In this document: positions 22,521 through 32,881 of the stretch, piece by piece
Layout: every line of letters starts with the position of its first letter
Position numbering within the stretch: the stretch's first letter is position 1
From: Ectocarpus siliculosus
Taxonomy: Eukaryota > Sar > Phaeophyceae > Ectocarpales > Ectocarpaceae
Direction: 5' to 3'
Assembly (NCBI GenBank): GCA_000310025.1
Contig: FN649731.1
Location: 529,243 to 583,948, forward strand
Length of the DNA: 54,706 bases
Translations under genes and position numbers: made by a program
Notes under the pieces: generated by a model
Told to the model about the DNA's origin: nothing
Seen by the model: the letters and a program-made list of their open reading frames with translations, nothing else
The model's database searches: none

Positions 22521-23681
22521 CTTCCGCTCTCGCTTTGCAATCTTAGCGTTCTCGATGTCGAACGTCTCCCGGGCCTTCTGCAGCTTTCGTGTAACGGCAC
22601 CGCTCTGCTCATCGACGATCCGCGGGACTGTCACGTGCACGAACTCTTCCACCCTCGCGTTATCGGCTTCTATTCTCTCCATCTTTAGGGGTGAAACAAA
22701 CAACAAGTATTTCCAAAATGGGCACAACAGCAGTCGGGGGGGTACATATTCATGACGTAGGGTGAAGAAAATTATTCCGAAAAAGTAGTGCAGGACAGTC
22801 GGGGGGATACACACTGATGTTCATCACCATGTGGGATGACAAAAATATTCGAAAAATGCGCAAAACAGTCGGGGGGTCGTACATGCTGGTGGTCATCTAT
22901 CTACGGCCATAGTCTACTCCGACCAAAGATCCTGGATCTCGCGAATTCCGGAATGAAGCGCATCGTGCTTTCGCCAACCAGCGGGTAGAAACAACAGATG
23001 GCTGAAACAATGCGGTCGTAAGCGACACACCGTTTCACAAACAATTCGGCCGCCTAATCATACTGCTGTGTCTAGCAATCTGTCCTCCTAGAACAGAAAA
23101 AGACTAACGTGTTCGGAAAGCCCCGGTTCGAATCGATCGGTAATGGAAGTTTCCGCGTCGGCCTCTACTGTCGCGGCCGCCGCCTTCAGCTTCTCCTGCA
23201 AACCCGCGAACATGACCGCGTGGGTCTCCTCACGCTCCTGGACCTCTCGCTCGATCCCGACCTCAAGCCTGTGGCACGGTGATTGCGGAGAGGGAAGTAG
23301 CCGAGGTACGAACGGCAAGGCTGAGCAACAGCGGCATCGGGACAGATGCGACGGCGCAAGACTGCTCGATTTGTAGCACGGCAGGATTCGTCGTTCTGCC
23401 TGCTTGGTTCCTATCTTGATAGAGTCTTACATATGAAAGTAAATCCCCAACCATGTCTAGCCAAAGGCAACCCAAAGCTGTTTGTCCTCTCTCCCAAAGC
23501 CGTTTCCGATCACTCACCCCCGGATTCTTTCCGCGATCGCCCTTAGCTTAGCCTCGAACTCTCGGTTCCGTTGCCTCGTCCCCTGCTCCAGGTCCCCCAG
23601 CTGCCCGGTCAGGTCACCCTCCTGCTTCTCGATCTTCCAGAAGCGCTTTGAGTCCGCTAGCTGAGCCGGCCCCGCCCGCTC
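22521..23681 (-). CDS. Coiled-coil protein, SF-assemblin-like (partial model)
   Basis: Three minus-strand exons join in phase: 23681-23518 (acceptor CAG, donor GTGAGT, phase 0 to 2), 23268-23109 (acceptor CACAG, donor GTTAGT, phase 2 to 0) and 22682-22521 (acceptor AAAG, donor GTCTGT, phase 0). Together they give 162 residues without a stop. The sequence is almost entirely charged helix with heptad-like spacing: KQEGDLTGQLGDLEQGTR, LEVGIEREVQEREETHAV, GLQEKLKAAAATVEADAE, KLQKARETFDIENAKIAK. Long coiled coils with EREV..REE blocks resemble SF-assemblin/beta-giardin proteins, which form the striated fibres of flagellar roots. That identity is inference, and another coiled-coil family is possible. 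The first exon(s) upstream of 23681 and the C-terminal exon(s) below 22521 (perhaps near 22200-22260, ..LQKDLAVKSG) are not resolved. The GTCTGT donor is unusual. Confidence 0.5.
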
Positions 23682-25060
23682 CTGGTTTATTTTTGTCATT
23701 TTTGTTTCCGCGACGCGTTCGAGGTTTGCAACCACATGAAAATTGATAAAGCCCACGGGGAGGTGTGCTATCAAAGACGCCGCACCCACGTGGAAAGCAT
23801 ATTACCAAGATGACATGAAAATACCATTGCTCCCACAGCTGCAACAGCAACAGCAGCTGCAGCTGCAACATGCTTTCGAACCAGATAACCTACTGCCTGT
23901 TTTCGAAAAAAACGGCGGGGTACTGCTGTATCCTCGGTGTGCCATGCCAGCAGAGGCTGGCGGCGGTGACCACATCAGTAGTGGCCGCAACAACAAAACG
24001 TGTACCGTACAGTAGCGCTCCGATCACGAGCAACTCGTCTACGCTTCCAAGAGCAGACAAAATACGTACAGGGGCAGTATTCGGTGTAGGAGAAGTGATT
24101 GAATCTACCGCCCGACGTGCTCGCTATCATCACGCCCAGATTGCTGCTGTCGTGGAGCATCGGCCAGTGAGTTGGGCAACAAAATACGACCCATGAGAAA
24201 TGAGCCACCATACCAAGGCGCTGGGCGACGAAGAAGAGAAAAAATGTACAAATGCTAGTCGAAGAAGAATGCTCCCATGGGTAGACGACATGCCTGCAGA
24301 CAGCAGTATATAGACAAGTAAACACTGTAGACAAACTATGTACGTACCTTGGTGGTACGAGCACTGCGGTATAATTACTGCTGTCGGAATAGTAAACACC
24401 CGCTTACGCCTGCAGCACCGCGGTTGTCAGTACATACTGGTGCATTCCTCCCGACACCCAAGTCAATAAAACCCGTAACAGCTAGAGGATCGGGGGTCTA
24501 CAGTCTACAGCAGCTTCCTTTGCCGCGCGAACTGCCAGCAGCACCTGGGGGGTGGTATATTGCGTAGGTCATTGTTAGCTGCTATTCTCGTTGTACCCTG
24601 CACCATTTGCAACGACGACAGCATTCGTAGCAGGACAGAAGACCCTATGGCATCAAAGAGAAGAACGTCTGTCACAAACTCCTGGAGAAGAAGCATGGCC
24701 TACACAGAGTGATGCCCCGTCGGCCAACGGAACACGAGACGGACTGCGGAGAGAAATTGGCTGCGTGTTCCTGCTGGAACATGTGTCACCACACCATCCT
24801 TACCACTTCGGCCATGCTTGCTCGCGGAGCAGCAACCATCAGCGCATCGTTCTTGTGTCCCAGCATGCTCCTCGGCATCTTTGCTCTCCGTCCTGCTCCT
24901 TCAATACGCAGCGGGACCCAGCAACAACAGAACTGGAGAGAACTGGACTCCGGTGCTGCTGAGAATATTTTGGGGGGCACCGCAGAACTCTCATTTTATC
25001 GAAACGTACGTGAAAAGATGCAAATCCAGTTATAACTCCTGCGAATGCTAATTCTTGCGG
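23682..25060. other. No recognised gene
   Basis: May contain the 5' end of the minus-strand coiled-coil gene. Several frames are present, none with a recognised domain. Confidence 0.35.
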
Positions 25061-25624
25061 TAACAATGGGTTTCAGTCTAGTTCGCGAGGCGTTATTCTT
25101 GAACTCGGGAAACTGTCAGTATTTATTCTGTGCGTGCATTGTCGACTAGACCGACCAATGTAGCCTATGGATAATAGCCAAGGACCGAGGTCATCTTAGC
25201 AGAGACACATGATGACCAAGGGCTGCTGTAAAGTATACGGTGTATGTAGTTAATAGCTACAGATACACCAAGCAAGGGCATAAGCTGTACCAATCAGAGT
25301 GCTGAGTGCTGAGATGCTGGTCATCAATGGGGTGTGCATAGTAATAGTCTATGATGTGTATAACGACTTTGAGGTAGGACCGTCCGGAAGCTTGGGTCCG
25401 TTAAGCCTCACACACCAGATCACTCATGCTTCCTACCCTCAGTTCACCGTACAGAGCTGTGAGCAGAACAAGCTTGAGTCAACCAAGAGTCCACAAGAGA
25501 CACACTGCTGAGTGAGGTAGAGCACACACAAAGTCACGCTTGAACGCAAGTAAGTGCAACGCACGTCCAAGCTAGAACCTGCAGAACTAAAGAGGCGGTA
25601 TCGGTTCTCCTCTCAGTGGCGTCA
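25061..25624 (+). repeat. LTR copy 1 (5' LTR of plus-strand element A)
   Basis: A 564-bp segment runs from TAACAATGGGTTTCAG (terminal TG mutated to TA compared with TGAGAATGGG in the other copies) to ..CAGTGGCGTCA. The ends match the LTR edges defined by comparing three copies in this window: TG...CA termini and length 540-564 bp. Directly after it comes TCGGTATCAAGC, which partly resembles an initiator-Met tRNA primer-binding site (TGGTATCAGAGC), placing this as a 5' LTR reading rightwards. Confidence 0.75.
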
Positions 25625-26090
25625 TCGGTATCAAGCTTGCTTGTACGTGGTCGGCTGTGTGCCGTCTTCCGAGTAGCGTTCTCAGCGTCGCGCCGACGCC
25701 GAAGCACTCGAAGCCGCGAGCGTCGTCTCGCCGCTGCGCCCACGGGTCAGGCCGCGTTCGTCGCGTCGCCGCTGTCGCCGGCGCGGGCCGGTCTCCGCCG
25801 TGTCACGCGCGCCGTGTCGCGTCCGCGTTCGTTCGCAGTGTCGCCGCTGCCGTCTGACGAACCACACGCGTGTTGCCACCGTCGGGGGGGTTGCCGCCGC
25901 ATCCCCGACGAGTGAAGGACCGTTCGAGGAACTCGGCCACGGGGGATCGCCGACGCCGCACGGGTGGTCGGTGAGGGCTGTGCGAGCATCGCCGAGGTCG
26001 GAGCCGCGCGCTGCTCTCCTGTTCGCGTTCAAAGCTCATTATTTATCTTGAAGACCTGAATGAAGGTGTTAGTTGAAAGTAGGTGTTCAG

Positions 26091-26354
26091 ATGGTTGGTT
26101 TTGCGGAGGACGGTACGCTGCAGGTAGCCGTGAAGGCAGGTGTCACCGATCAGTTTTCCACGTTGACCGCTCCGGTGTTGCATGGTAGGAACACGCAGGA
26201 CTTGCCCTATGACTCGTTAGAGAGTCTCATGGAGGCTCTGGATGATATGACCGACAATACTACGACTGCACCGGCTTCTGTGCGTGTGCGGGGAGTGGAA
26301 TTCGTTGTGCCACGAGGGCAAGCGGGCATGTCGGTTAGCTCCCGAGGTAGATAA
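26091..26354 (+). CDS. Small first frame of LTR retrotransposon, element A
   Basis: 87 codons from ATG 26091 (MVGFAEDGTLQVAVKAGV..) to TAG just before the gap, ending in ..QAGMSVSSRGR. The frame is intact and matches the mirror copy 26954-27217 in length and apparently in protein sequence. That supports real coding and recent duplication. Its position, directly downstream of the LTR and leader, is where Gag normally starts. No zinc knuckle is visible and the product is short, so the function is unassigned. Confidence 0.5.
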   Translation: MVGFAEDGTLQVAVKAGVTDQFSTLTAPVLHGRNTQDLPYDSLESLMEALDDMTDNTTTAPASVRVRGVEFVVPRGQAGMSVSSRGR

Positions 26355-26360
26355 TGTGGT

Positions 26361-26796
26361 NNNNNNNNNNNNNNNNNNNNNNNNNNNNNNNNNNNNNNNN
26401 NNNNNNNNNNNNNNNNNNNNNNNNNNNNNNNNNNNNNNNNNNNNNNNNNNNNNNNNNNNNNNNNNNNNNNNNNNNNNNNNNNNNNNNNNNNNNNNNNNNN
26501 NNNNNNNNNNNNNNNNNNNNNNNNNNNNNNNNNNNNNNNNNNNNNNNNNNNNNNNNNNNNNNNNNNNNNNNNNNNNNNNNNNNNNNNNNNNNNNNNNNNN
26601 NNNNNNNNNNNNNNNNNNNNNNNNNNNNNNNNNNNNNNNNNNNNNNNNNNNNNNNNNNNNNNNNNNNNNNNNNNNNNNNNNNNNNNNNNNNNNNNNNNNN
26701 NNNNNNNNNNNNNNNNNNNNNNNNNNNNNNNNNNNNNNNNNNNNNNNNNNNNNNNNNNNNNNNNNNNNNNNNNNNNNNNNNNNNNNNNNNNNNNNN
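26361..26796. other. Assembly gap (436 undetermined bases)
   Basis: A run of N at the centre of the inverted repeat. The right arm carries about 156 bp (26797-26952) with no counterpart on the left, so at least that much of the left arm lies in the gap if the repeat is symmetrical. Confidence 0.98.
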
Positions 26797-26878
26797 GTCC
26801 AAATCCTTTGTTCCCGCGCATCACTTGGCTAACTTGCCAGAATTCTCTCGACTCATCGTCAAACTGCGACATCGTCAT
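26797..26878 (-). CDS. Second frame of element B, cut by gap
   Basis: On the minus strand, downstream of the 87-codon frame, a second ATG frame begins near 26878 (MTMSQFDDESREFWQVSQVM..) and is open into the gap (27 codons visible). It probably is the start of a structural or pol polyprotein; too little is visible to say more. Confidence 0.35.
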
Positions 26879-26953
26879 CACCGCACGCGCACCCGCGCTA
26901 CCTTGCGGGATCAGGGAACCATCTGTGGCCCCAGAAAACGAACCACCACCACA

Positions 26954-27217
26954 TTATCTACCTCGGGAGCTAACCGACATGCCCGCTTGCCCTCGTGGCA
27001 CAACGAATTCCACTCCCCGCACACGCACAGAAGCCGGTGCAGTCGTAGTATTGTCGGTCATATCATCCAGAGCCTCCATGAGACTCTCTAACGAGTCATA
27101 GGGCAAGTCCTGCGTGTTCCTACCATGCAACACCGGAGCGGTCAACGTGGAAAACTGATCGGTGACACCTGCCTTCACGGCTACCTGCAGCGTACCGTCC
27201 TCCGCAAAACCAACCAT
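26954..27217 (-). CDS. Small first frame of LTR retrotransposon, element B
   Basis: 87-codon frame, mirror copy of 26091-26354. It is intact, with the same start context. See that entry for possible function. Confidence 0.5.
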   Translation of the reverse strand: MVGFAEDGTLQVAVKAGVTDQFSTLTAPVLHGRNTQDLPYDSLESLMEALDDMTDNTTTAPASVRVRGVEFVVPRGQAGMSVSSRGR

Positions 27218-27605
27218 CTGAACACCTACTTTCAACTAACACCTTCATTCAGGTCTTCAAGATAAGCTTTGAACGCGAACAGGAGAGCAGCGCGCGGCTC
27301 CGACCTCGGCGATGCTCGCACAGCCCTCACCGACCACCCGTGCGGCGTCGGCGATCCCCCGTGGCCGAGTTCCTCGAACGGTCCTTCACTCGTCGGGGAT
27401 GCGGCGGCAACTCCCCCGACGGTGGCAACACGCGTGTGGTTCGTCAGACGGCAGCGGCGACACTGCGAACGAACGCGGCCTGACCCGTGGGCGCAGCGGC
27501 GAGACGACGCTCGCGGCTTCGAGTGCTTTGGCGTCGGCGCGACGCTGAGAACGCTACTCGGAAGACGGCACACAGCCGACCACGTACAAGCAAGCTTGAT
27601 ACCGA

Positions 27606-28145
27606 TAACGCCACTGAGAGGAGAACCGATACCGCCTCTTTAGTTCTGCAGGTTCTAGCTTGGACGTGCGTTGCACATGCGTTCAAGCGTGACTTTGTGT
27701 GTGCTCTGCCTCAGCAGTGTGTCTCTTGTGGACTCTTGGTTGACTCAAGCTTGTTCTGCTCACAGCTCTGTACGGCGAACTGAGGGTAGGAAGCACGAGT
27801 GATCTGGTGTGTGAGGCTTAACGAACCCAAGCTTCCGGATGGTCCTACCTCAAAGTCGTTATACACATCATAGACTATGCACACGTCATTGATGACCAGC
27901 ATCTCAGCACTCAGCACTCTGATTGGTACAGCTTATGCCCTTGGTGTATCTGTAGCTATTAACTACACCGTATGCTTTACAGCAGCCCTTGGTCATCATG
28001 TGTCTCTGCTAAGATGACCTCAGTCCTTGGCTACTGTCCATAGGCTACATTGGTCGGTCTAGTCGACAGTGCACGCAGAATAAATACTGATAGTTTCCCG
28101 AGTTCAGGAATAACGCCTAGCGAACTAGACTGAAACCCATTCTCA
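27606..28145 (-). repeat. LTR copy 2 (5' LTR of minus-strand element B)
   Basis: A 540-bp copy running, on the minus strand, from TGAGAATGGGTTTCAG to ..GTGGCGTTA (terminal CA mutated). The sequence beyond its right edge (CCACATCAGCCC) does not match the flanks of the other copies. Confidence 0.8.
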
Positions 28146-28726
28146 CCACATCAGCCCACCCTGGTCATAAGTCAATCTATACTTTGAAGATTGTGCCTAT
28201 GAACAACACCTAGCAGGTGAGATGGTACCTGCTCGCACCTATGCTCCATATTACCATAATTGCCATATTTCCCTAAAACAAGACATTGTCAGCCGTAAAT
28301 AAATCCCTTCTACATATAAATATAAATAGTGTACACTAGTAACCATCCTCAATCCATCCCGAGTCCTTATTTCACGAACTAAATGATCCTACGAATCGCT
28401 ACATGCAACACACAAGTAACAACAATTAACGGACACCACAGAACAACACATAACTTCCATTCCACAAATAACAACATTGCAACAAATAACAAACAAACAC
28501 ACAATTTATGAAACATACACAAAAACAAAATAATTAGAGATCAATCATGCCAACACCGATTATGAAAACATCGAGGCGGGGCGTTTACATCCCTATCTAA
28601 CCATAGTAACCGTTAGCCCAGAATGGACCATATCGTTTACTAGTAATTCTTTACTTTTCCGCCTCGGCTTCCTCTGGTCTGGTCAGCAGTAGTTGATCTT
28701 CTTTCTTGTCCTCGTTCCGACGATCT
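28146..28726. other. AT-rich non-coding stretch
   Basis: No open frame of note. It is A-rich (many AACAAA/ACACAA words) and probably the 3' untranslated part of the Ty3/Gypsy remnant whose coding frames end at 28727. Confidence 0.45.
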
Positions 28727-30640
28727 TCAATCCATAGTATATCGGAAGCTCTTCACGCTGTCTCTTCCTCGTAACCTCGTGTGTACGTGCCAGCACCAAG
28801 TACCAGGCTCTTCGTCAAACGTTTTGAGATTCTCCAGCTTGAGGTGAACATTTTCTTGTCTCGCGAGATCCAAGAACTTGATCGTATGAGGATGCTCCAC
28901 ACTCTCGTCATTTTTCGCCACCATCGTCACCTTAGCAATCTGCCATCCGGAATCACACGTTTTGTAATAAATGTATGATTCGATTATGTCAGTGCCATAT
29001 AAGGTGGGTCGCTCCCGAGTGTCGCAGCAGACCTTAAACCCCTCTGCAACATGTCTTCCAACAGTCAGTCGTGCAGCAACTCTCTTAGCACATTGTACTC
29101 GATACCTCCGGTATTTAGCATTCTCTCCACCGACCAACTCAATCTTGCCGGTCCAATACCGCATTACAATAATTCCATATTGCGTCAATTCCTCCTCATG
29201 TTCCCATGTGCAAGGTTCAGTCTCGTCCCAATGAGAATATTATTGAACAGCAATTTTCCCGATAATCCTCGCACCAGCCGATGCTTAGACATCTTCCAAG
29301 GAATGTTTCTATGCGTGTCCAAATTCAACTGCACATCTGCATCCGTCAGATGGTAGGGTGGTGATAGCTCCGAGTATTTGTTGATGACGTAGTTACTCAT
29401 TGCCCAAGGCAAGAAGTTTGGTTTGTCTGCCTCTGAATGGGGGTTAAAACCCTTCTTGACCCTCAACACAGACACTCTGGAAGTGATATCCTTTCCAGGT
29501 TCATCTTTCCTCACATCAATTAAAACCAATTTCGGTTTCACTTTCCGGCCATCAGGAGCAGTACCGGGTCCAACGAATGACACTTTATATGGCTCCGTCC
29601 AGCAATAAGTCAGTTTAGCCAACAAAGCAAAGGACTTTCGGTCTCCCGATTTAAGATCTTGGGGCTTTAGAACATGTTTCCCTCCTCAGGCAACAACACA
29701 TTGTTTATTGTACAGCTACACCCAATGTCCTTTCTCAATTTTTGGTCTTCGATTCCCTATTTTCTCCTTTAGGGATTCGTTTTTCTTTCATGCTTTGCCT
29801 TTATCAACCTGTCCTCCTCTTTGACCAATTGGTATGCCTTGATTTGTCTCTCCCGCAGTTTGAGGTAATCCAACTGATCCTGCCTCAGGCTTTGGTGACC
29901 TTTCACGCCACGACCTTCCAAAATCGTCATGGGTAACCTGGTATACCGGCCTATATGCACTTCGTTTGGGGACAACCCCGTTCCTCTGCTGACATTGTTG
30001 CTATGGGCTGAAATAGCAATTCCCAAAAACTCATCCCAATTTGTCTGATCATCTGAAATCAGGTGAGACAACATCTGACAAAGTGCATGGTCCAGCCTCT
30101 CCACCATGCCATTTGTTAGCGGATGATAAGCGCTAGTAAACATCTTTTCATTTCCCTGCATACGATATACCGCTCTGCTAACAAAGGCAGTAAATTCTGT
30201 ACCTCTGTCAAACGTATGACGACATCCCCACTTTGGAATATACTGATTCACTAGTACAGAAGAACATCTTTGGGCTGTCTTCTCTTCGGCGGTCAAAGCA
30301 CATGCTTCAGCGTATCTGCTGAATAAATCCACCACCAGGAACACGTACTGCTTTCCATTTTGAGTTTTAGGTATAGGGCCTAAACAATTGAAAGCCACCA
30401 TTTCACCCGGTCTTCTCGGTAAGGATAATGATACCAAGGGCCACCTTTTTGTGTGTCTAGGTGTCCCTCCCAGCCTGGCATGCATAGCAAGCGCGGCACC
30501 ACCACTTGACACTTTGGCTTTGACCAACCCACCAATAAAACCTTTTCAGGATTGCAACGGTAACTTTCTCACCAAAATGAATGGCTTCCCGATGTGCGCA
30601 GTCCATCACCCAAGGTCTCAGAAGCATCGGCACGTAAGGG
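28727..30640 (-). pseudogene. Ty3/Gypsy chromovirus pol remnant: integrase and chromodomain
   Basis: Reading leftwards, pieces in order are: the integrase HHCC zinc finger (HREAIHFGEKVTVAILKRF, about 30600-30540; CRACYAC, about 30490-30468); a frameshift; the integrase core (LGPIPKTQNGKQYVFLVVD, FDRGTEF, YHPLTNGMVERLDHAL); a C-terminal region with WTEPYKVSFVGPG (about 29600); a frameshift; a chromodomain-like block (YSHWDETEPCTWEHEEEL, about 29240-29185); and a tail to 28727. In the core the first catalytic aspartate is replaced by asparagine (VAFNCLGP, codon at 30387-30389), while the second Asp and the Glu are kept. RT and RNase H are absent upstream. The copy is therefore dead by substitution, frameshifts and loss of the 5' pol. 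Confidence 0.8.
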
Positions 30641-30665
30641 TCGTTGTTAACGCAACGAAATAACG

Positions 30666-30693
30666 CTTCTTTTCACGGAACGGTGAAAAGAAG
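30666..30693. repeat. Perfect 11-bp stem hairpin
   Basis: CTTCTTTTCAC, six-base loop, GTGAAAAGAAG. It lies just upstream (in pol sense) of where pol similarity stops. The 12-base word CTTCTTTTCACG recurs at about 31640. Confidence 0.6.
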
Positions 30694-30699
30694 ATTCGA

Positions 30700-31735
30700 T
30701 TATTTTTCGCTTGTTCTAATCGTGATGTCATCGCGAAGAGTTCGTTTCCTTCCCTGAATACACGTTTTGCTCGACACACAACACGTTGACATGGTATTGC
30801 TCACCATAGAGCAGCGGTGAAAGCGCAACAAGCAGCACCCGACACAGAGGACAACACTCTTAGAAAGATCCCGTCCACCTGGCCTGCTGTTTTCAGTTTT
30901 CAGCAACAACAGGCGCAGGGCAGAGTGTCGCCACCTTGGTGTTGCTTGCGATTTCTTCAGTTTGCCAGCTCATTTTCACGGTTGCGACTCCCATCTTTGA
31001 CCACCACCTACCCAAAGGTAGACGAGCTCAACAATCATAGGGCGGCAGCCGCGCTGACGGCCAGCATCATATAGATGGCCAATCCGAAAGAATTAGCGTG
31101 TCGGAGGCCCTGTTGCTCTACTGCTGCGTGGTGCCTTGGATTGATGTTGATGCGTCCGACCAAAAACAGATCATCTCGCCGCATTTTTTCCAACGGCATT
31201 TTGGTGAGGTGGCACACGTCTCTCACACACTTTATTGAGCAGCATCCAAGCACCCAATACCCACGAAGCAGCACGGCGCCGGGAGATGGTATCATATAGA
31301 CAGCCGAACCGAAGGAATCAGCGCGTTGGAGGTCTTGGTGCTGCTGCTGTACTCGTTCTACTGTTTCCGTGTTTGCTATGTGTGATTAAAAAAAAAAAAA
31401 CAGCACCAACAGCAGCAGTTGAAGACGAGAGCACCACGCAATGCCTAGTTTTGGGCCAAGAACGGACTGAACGCCGCTTCTGCCGCTTGTCCATCTCCAC
31501 AATAGACCTGGACGTGAGTCTGTCAGGTCTTTCTAGCGTTCTCAGTGATGTTACAGCGCCCGCGGTGCGCTTGTCCGATGTTTCTGTCAAAAACACGGAT
31601 TCGTTAAAGTAGCAAGCCCCAAAAAAAAACGACTCCTTCCTTCTTTTCACGCTTTCGGGGAAAAACGCCTCCATATGTGTTCAAGAAAACACGGTTTCGG
31701 TTTTTTTTTCGTGTTTTATTGGTCGATAAGAAACA
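30700..31735. other. About 1 kb without recognised coding sequence
   Basis: No pol similarity on either strand. Several CTGCTG-rich and A/T-run segments are present, and two related segments at about 31067-31145 and 31293-31350 (ATAGA-NGCC-AACCGAA-GAAT-AGCG-GT-GGAG). It may be an insertion within the retroelement remnant or unrelated filler. Confidence 0.35.
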
Positions 31736-31737
31736 CC

Positions 31738-32165
31738 CTAAGTTCGTACAGACTCTTCCCCAAGTAACCTCTCGTACACTCCAGGATTCCTGTCAGGTCG
31801 ATCAGCAGGCATTGTGGTTAAACTTTTTACCAACAAATTCTGTCCATCTGCTAACTCCAAGAGTTCACCTTGTGCCAATAATCTTTTAACTCCCTCAATG
31901 TCCACACCCTTTGGTAAGTCACCCTCCGTAACTTCAGACATTTTGGTCCCTTTCTGTAAAAACGGGATTGCCGTTCTGGAAGTTGCGTCCTTTTTCTGAG
32001 CTTCAGCCCAACCAATCTATAGCCTTTTTCCAGTAGAGATTCTTCCCAAAATCCCTCGCTTCTTGGCTATCCCATTCTTCAAATGGCACCATATCTTCCG
32101 TAGGCTCAGGTATATTATCGTCTTCCCTATTCTCTCCCTCCGAAACAATACTTGGGGTTCATCCT
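31738..32165 (-). pseudogene. Protein-like fragment upstream of the pol remnant
   Basis: Minus-strand pieces read ..PEPTEDMVPFEEWDSQEA.. and AIDWLG followed by a stop (about 32120-32010). After a frame change comes MSEVTEGDLPKGVDIEGV.. (31941-31738). They are in the same orientation as the integrase remnant and abut the LTR at 32171 without a primer-binding site between. They may be part of the same element's polyprotein; no catalytic motif is visible. Confidence 0.35.
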
Positions 32166-32170
32166 GCCGC

Positions 32171-32728
32171 TGACGCCACTGAGAGGAGAACCGATATCGC
32201 CTCTTTAGTTCTGCAGGTTCTAGCTTGGACGTGTGCGTTGCACGTACGTGCGTTCAAGCGTGGCTTTGTGTGTGCTCTGCCTCAGCAGTGTGTCTCTTGT
32301 GGACTCTTGGTTGACTCAAGCTTGTTCTGCTCACAATTCTGTACGGCGAACTGAGGGTAGGAAGCAAGAGTGATCTGGTGTGCAAGGCTTAACGGAGCCA
32401 AGCTACCGGACGGTCCTACCTCAAAGTCGTTATACACATCATTGGCTATGCACACCCCATTCATTGATGACAAGCATCAACTCAGCACTCTGATTGGTAC
32501 AGCTTATGCCCTTGCTTGGTGTATCTGTAGCTATTAACTACACCGTATGCTTTACAGCAGCCCTTGGTCATCATGTGTCTCTGCTAAGATGACCTCAGTC
32601 CTTGGCTATTTTCCATAGGCTACATTGGTCGGTCGGTCTATTTAGTCGACAACGCACACAGAATAAATACTGACAGTTTCCCGAGTTCAGGAATAACGCC
32701 TCGCGAACAATACTGAAACCCATTCTCA
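32171..32728 (-). repeat. LTR copy 3 (solo or recombined LTR)
   Basis: A 558-bp copy with both termini intact: on the minus strand it starts TGAGAATGGG and ends GGCGTCA. Neither flank matches the internal sequence of elements A/B, and no target-site duplication is seen (left GCCGC, right CCTAT). It is therefore a solo LTR with an altered flank, or a recombination junction. Its right edge lies 153 bp before the ATG of the ankyrin gene. Confidence 0.8.
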
Positions 32729-32814
32729 CCTATATGCTGATGTTTGAAAAATGTGGGCCGTTGGCCGTTAGAGACACCAGCCACACAGAACAGCTGATCT
32801 TCCTTCCTTTAATC

Positions 32815-32836
32815 GCTCTCTCTCTCTCTCTCTCTC
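32815..32836 (+). promoter_or_regulatory. (TC)n tract in the 5' leader of the ankyrin gene
   Basis: An uninterrupted TC dinucleotide run ends about 45 bases before ATG 32882. Pyrimidine tracts close to start sites are common in 5' leaders, but a plain microsatellite is equally possible. Confidence 0.35.
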
Positions 32837-32881
32837 CATCCCCCGTTTGCGCGCATCCGACCCGCAAGAGAGGGAGCTGCC

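Larger units (their letters stand above)
25061..26360 (+). mobile_element. LTR retrotransposon 5' part, element A, truncated by gap
   Basis: 5' LTR (25061-25624), a GC-rich leader (25625-26090) and the first internal frame (26091-26354). The sequence then runs into undetermined bases. It is an inverted copy of element B. Compared with B it retains a 71-bp leader segment lying between two copies of CGCGTTCGT (25753 and 25824). B has lost this segment. Confidence 0.75.
26797..28145 (-). mobile_element. LTR retrotransposon 5' part, element B, truncated by gap
   Basis: Mirror image of element A: 5' LTR (28145-27606), leader (27605-27218), first frame (27217-26954) and start of a second frame, reading leftwards into the gap. 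It is nearly identical to A apart from the 71-bp leader deletion, a shorter leader end and scattered differences in the LTR. Confidence 0.75.

Noticed and set aside
23120-23145. GGTTCGAATC resembling a tRNA T-arm
   Set aside because: No acceptor stem, D-arm or anticodon arm can be folded around it, and it lies in a coding exon on the other strand.
28146-32728. A single complete LTR element between LTR copies 2 and 3
   Set aside because: No primer-binding site or leader follows copy 3, RT and RNase H are missing, and copy 2 already serves as the 5' LTR of a different internal sequence.
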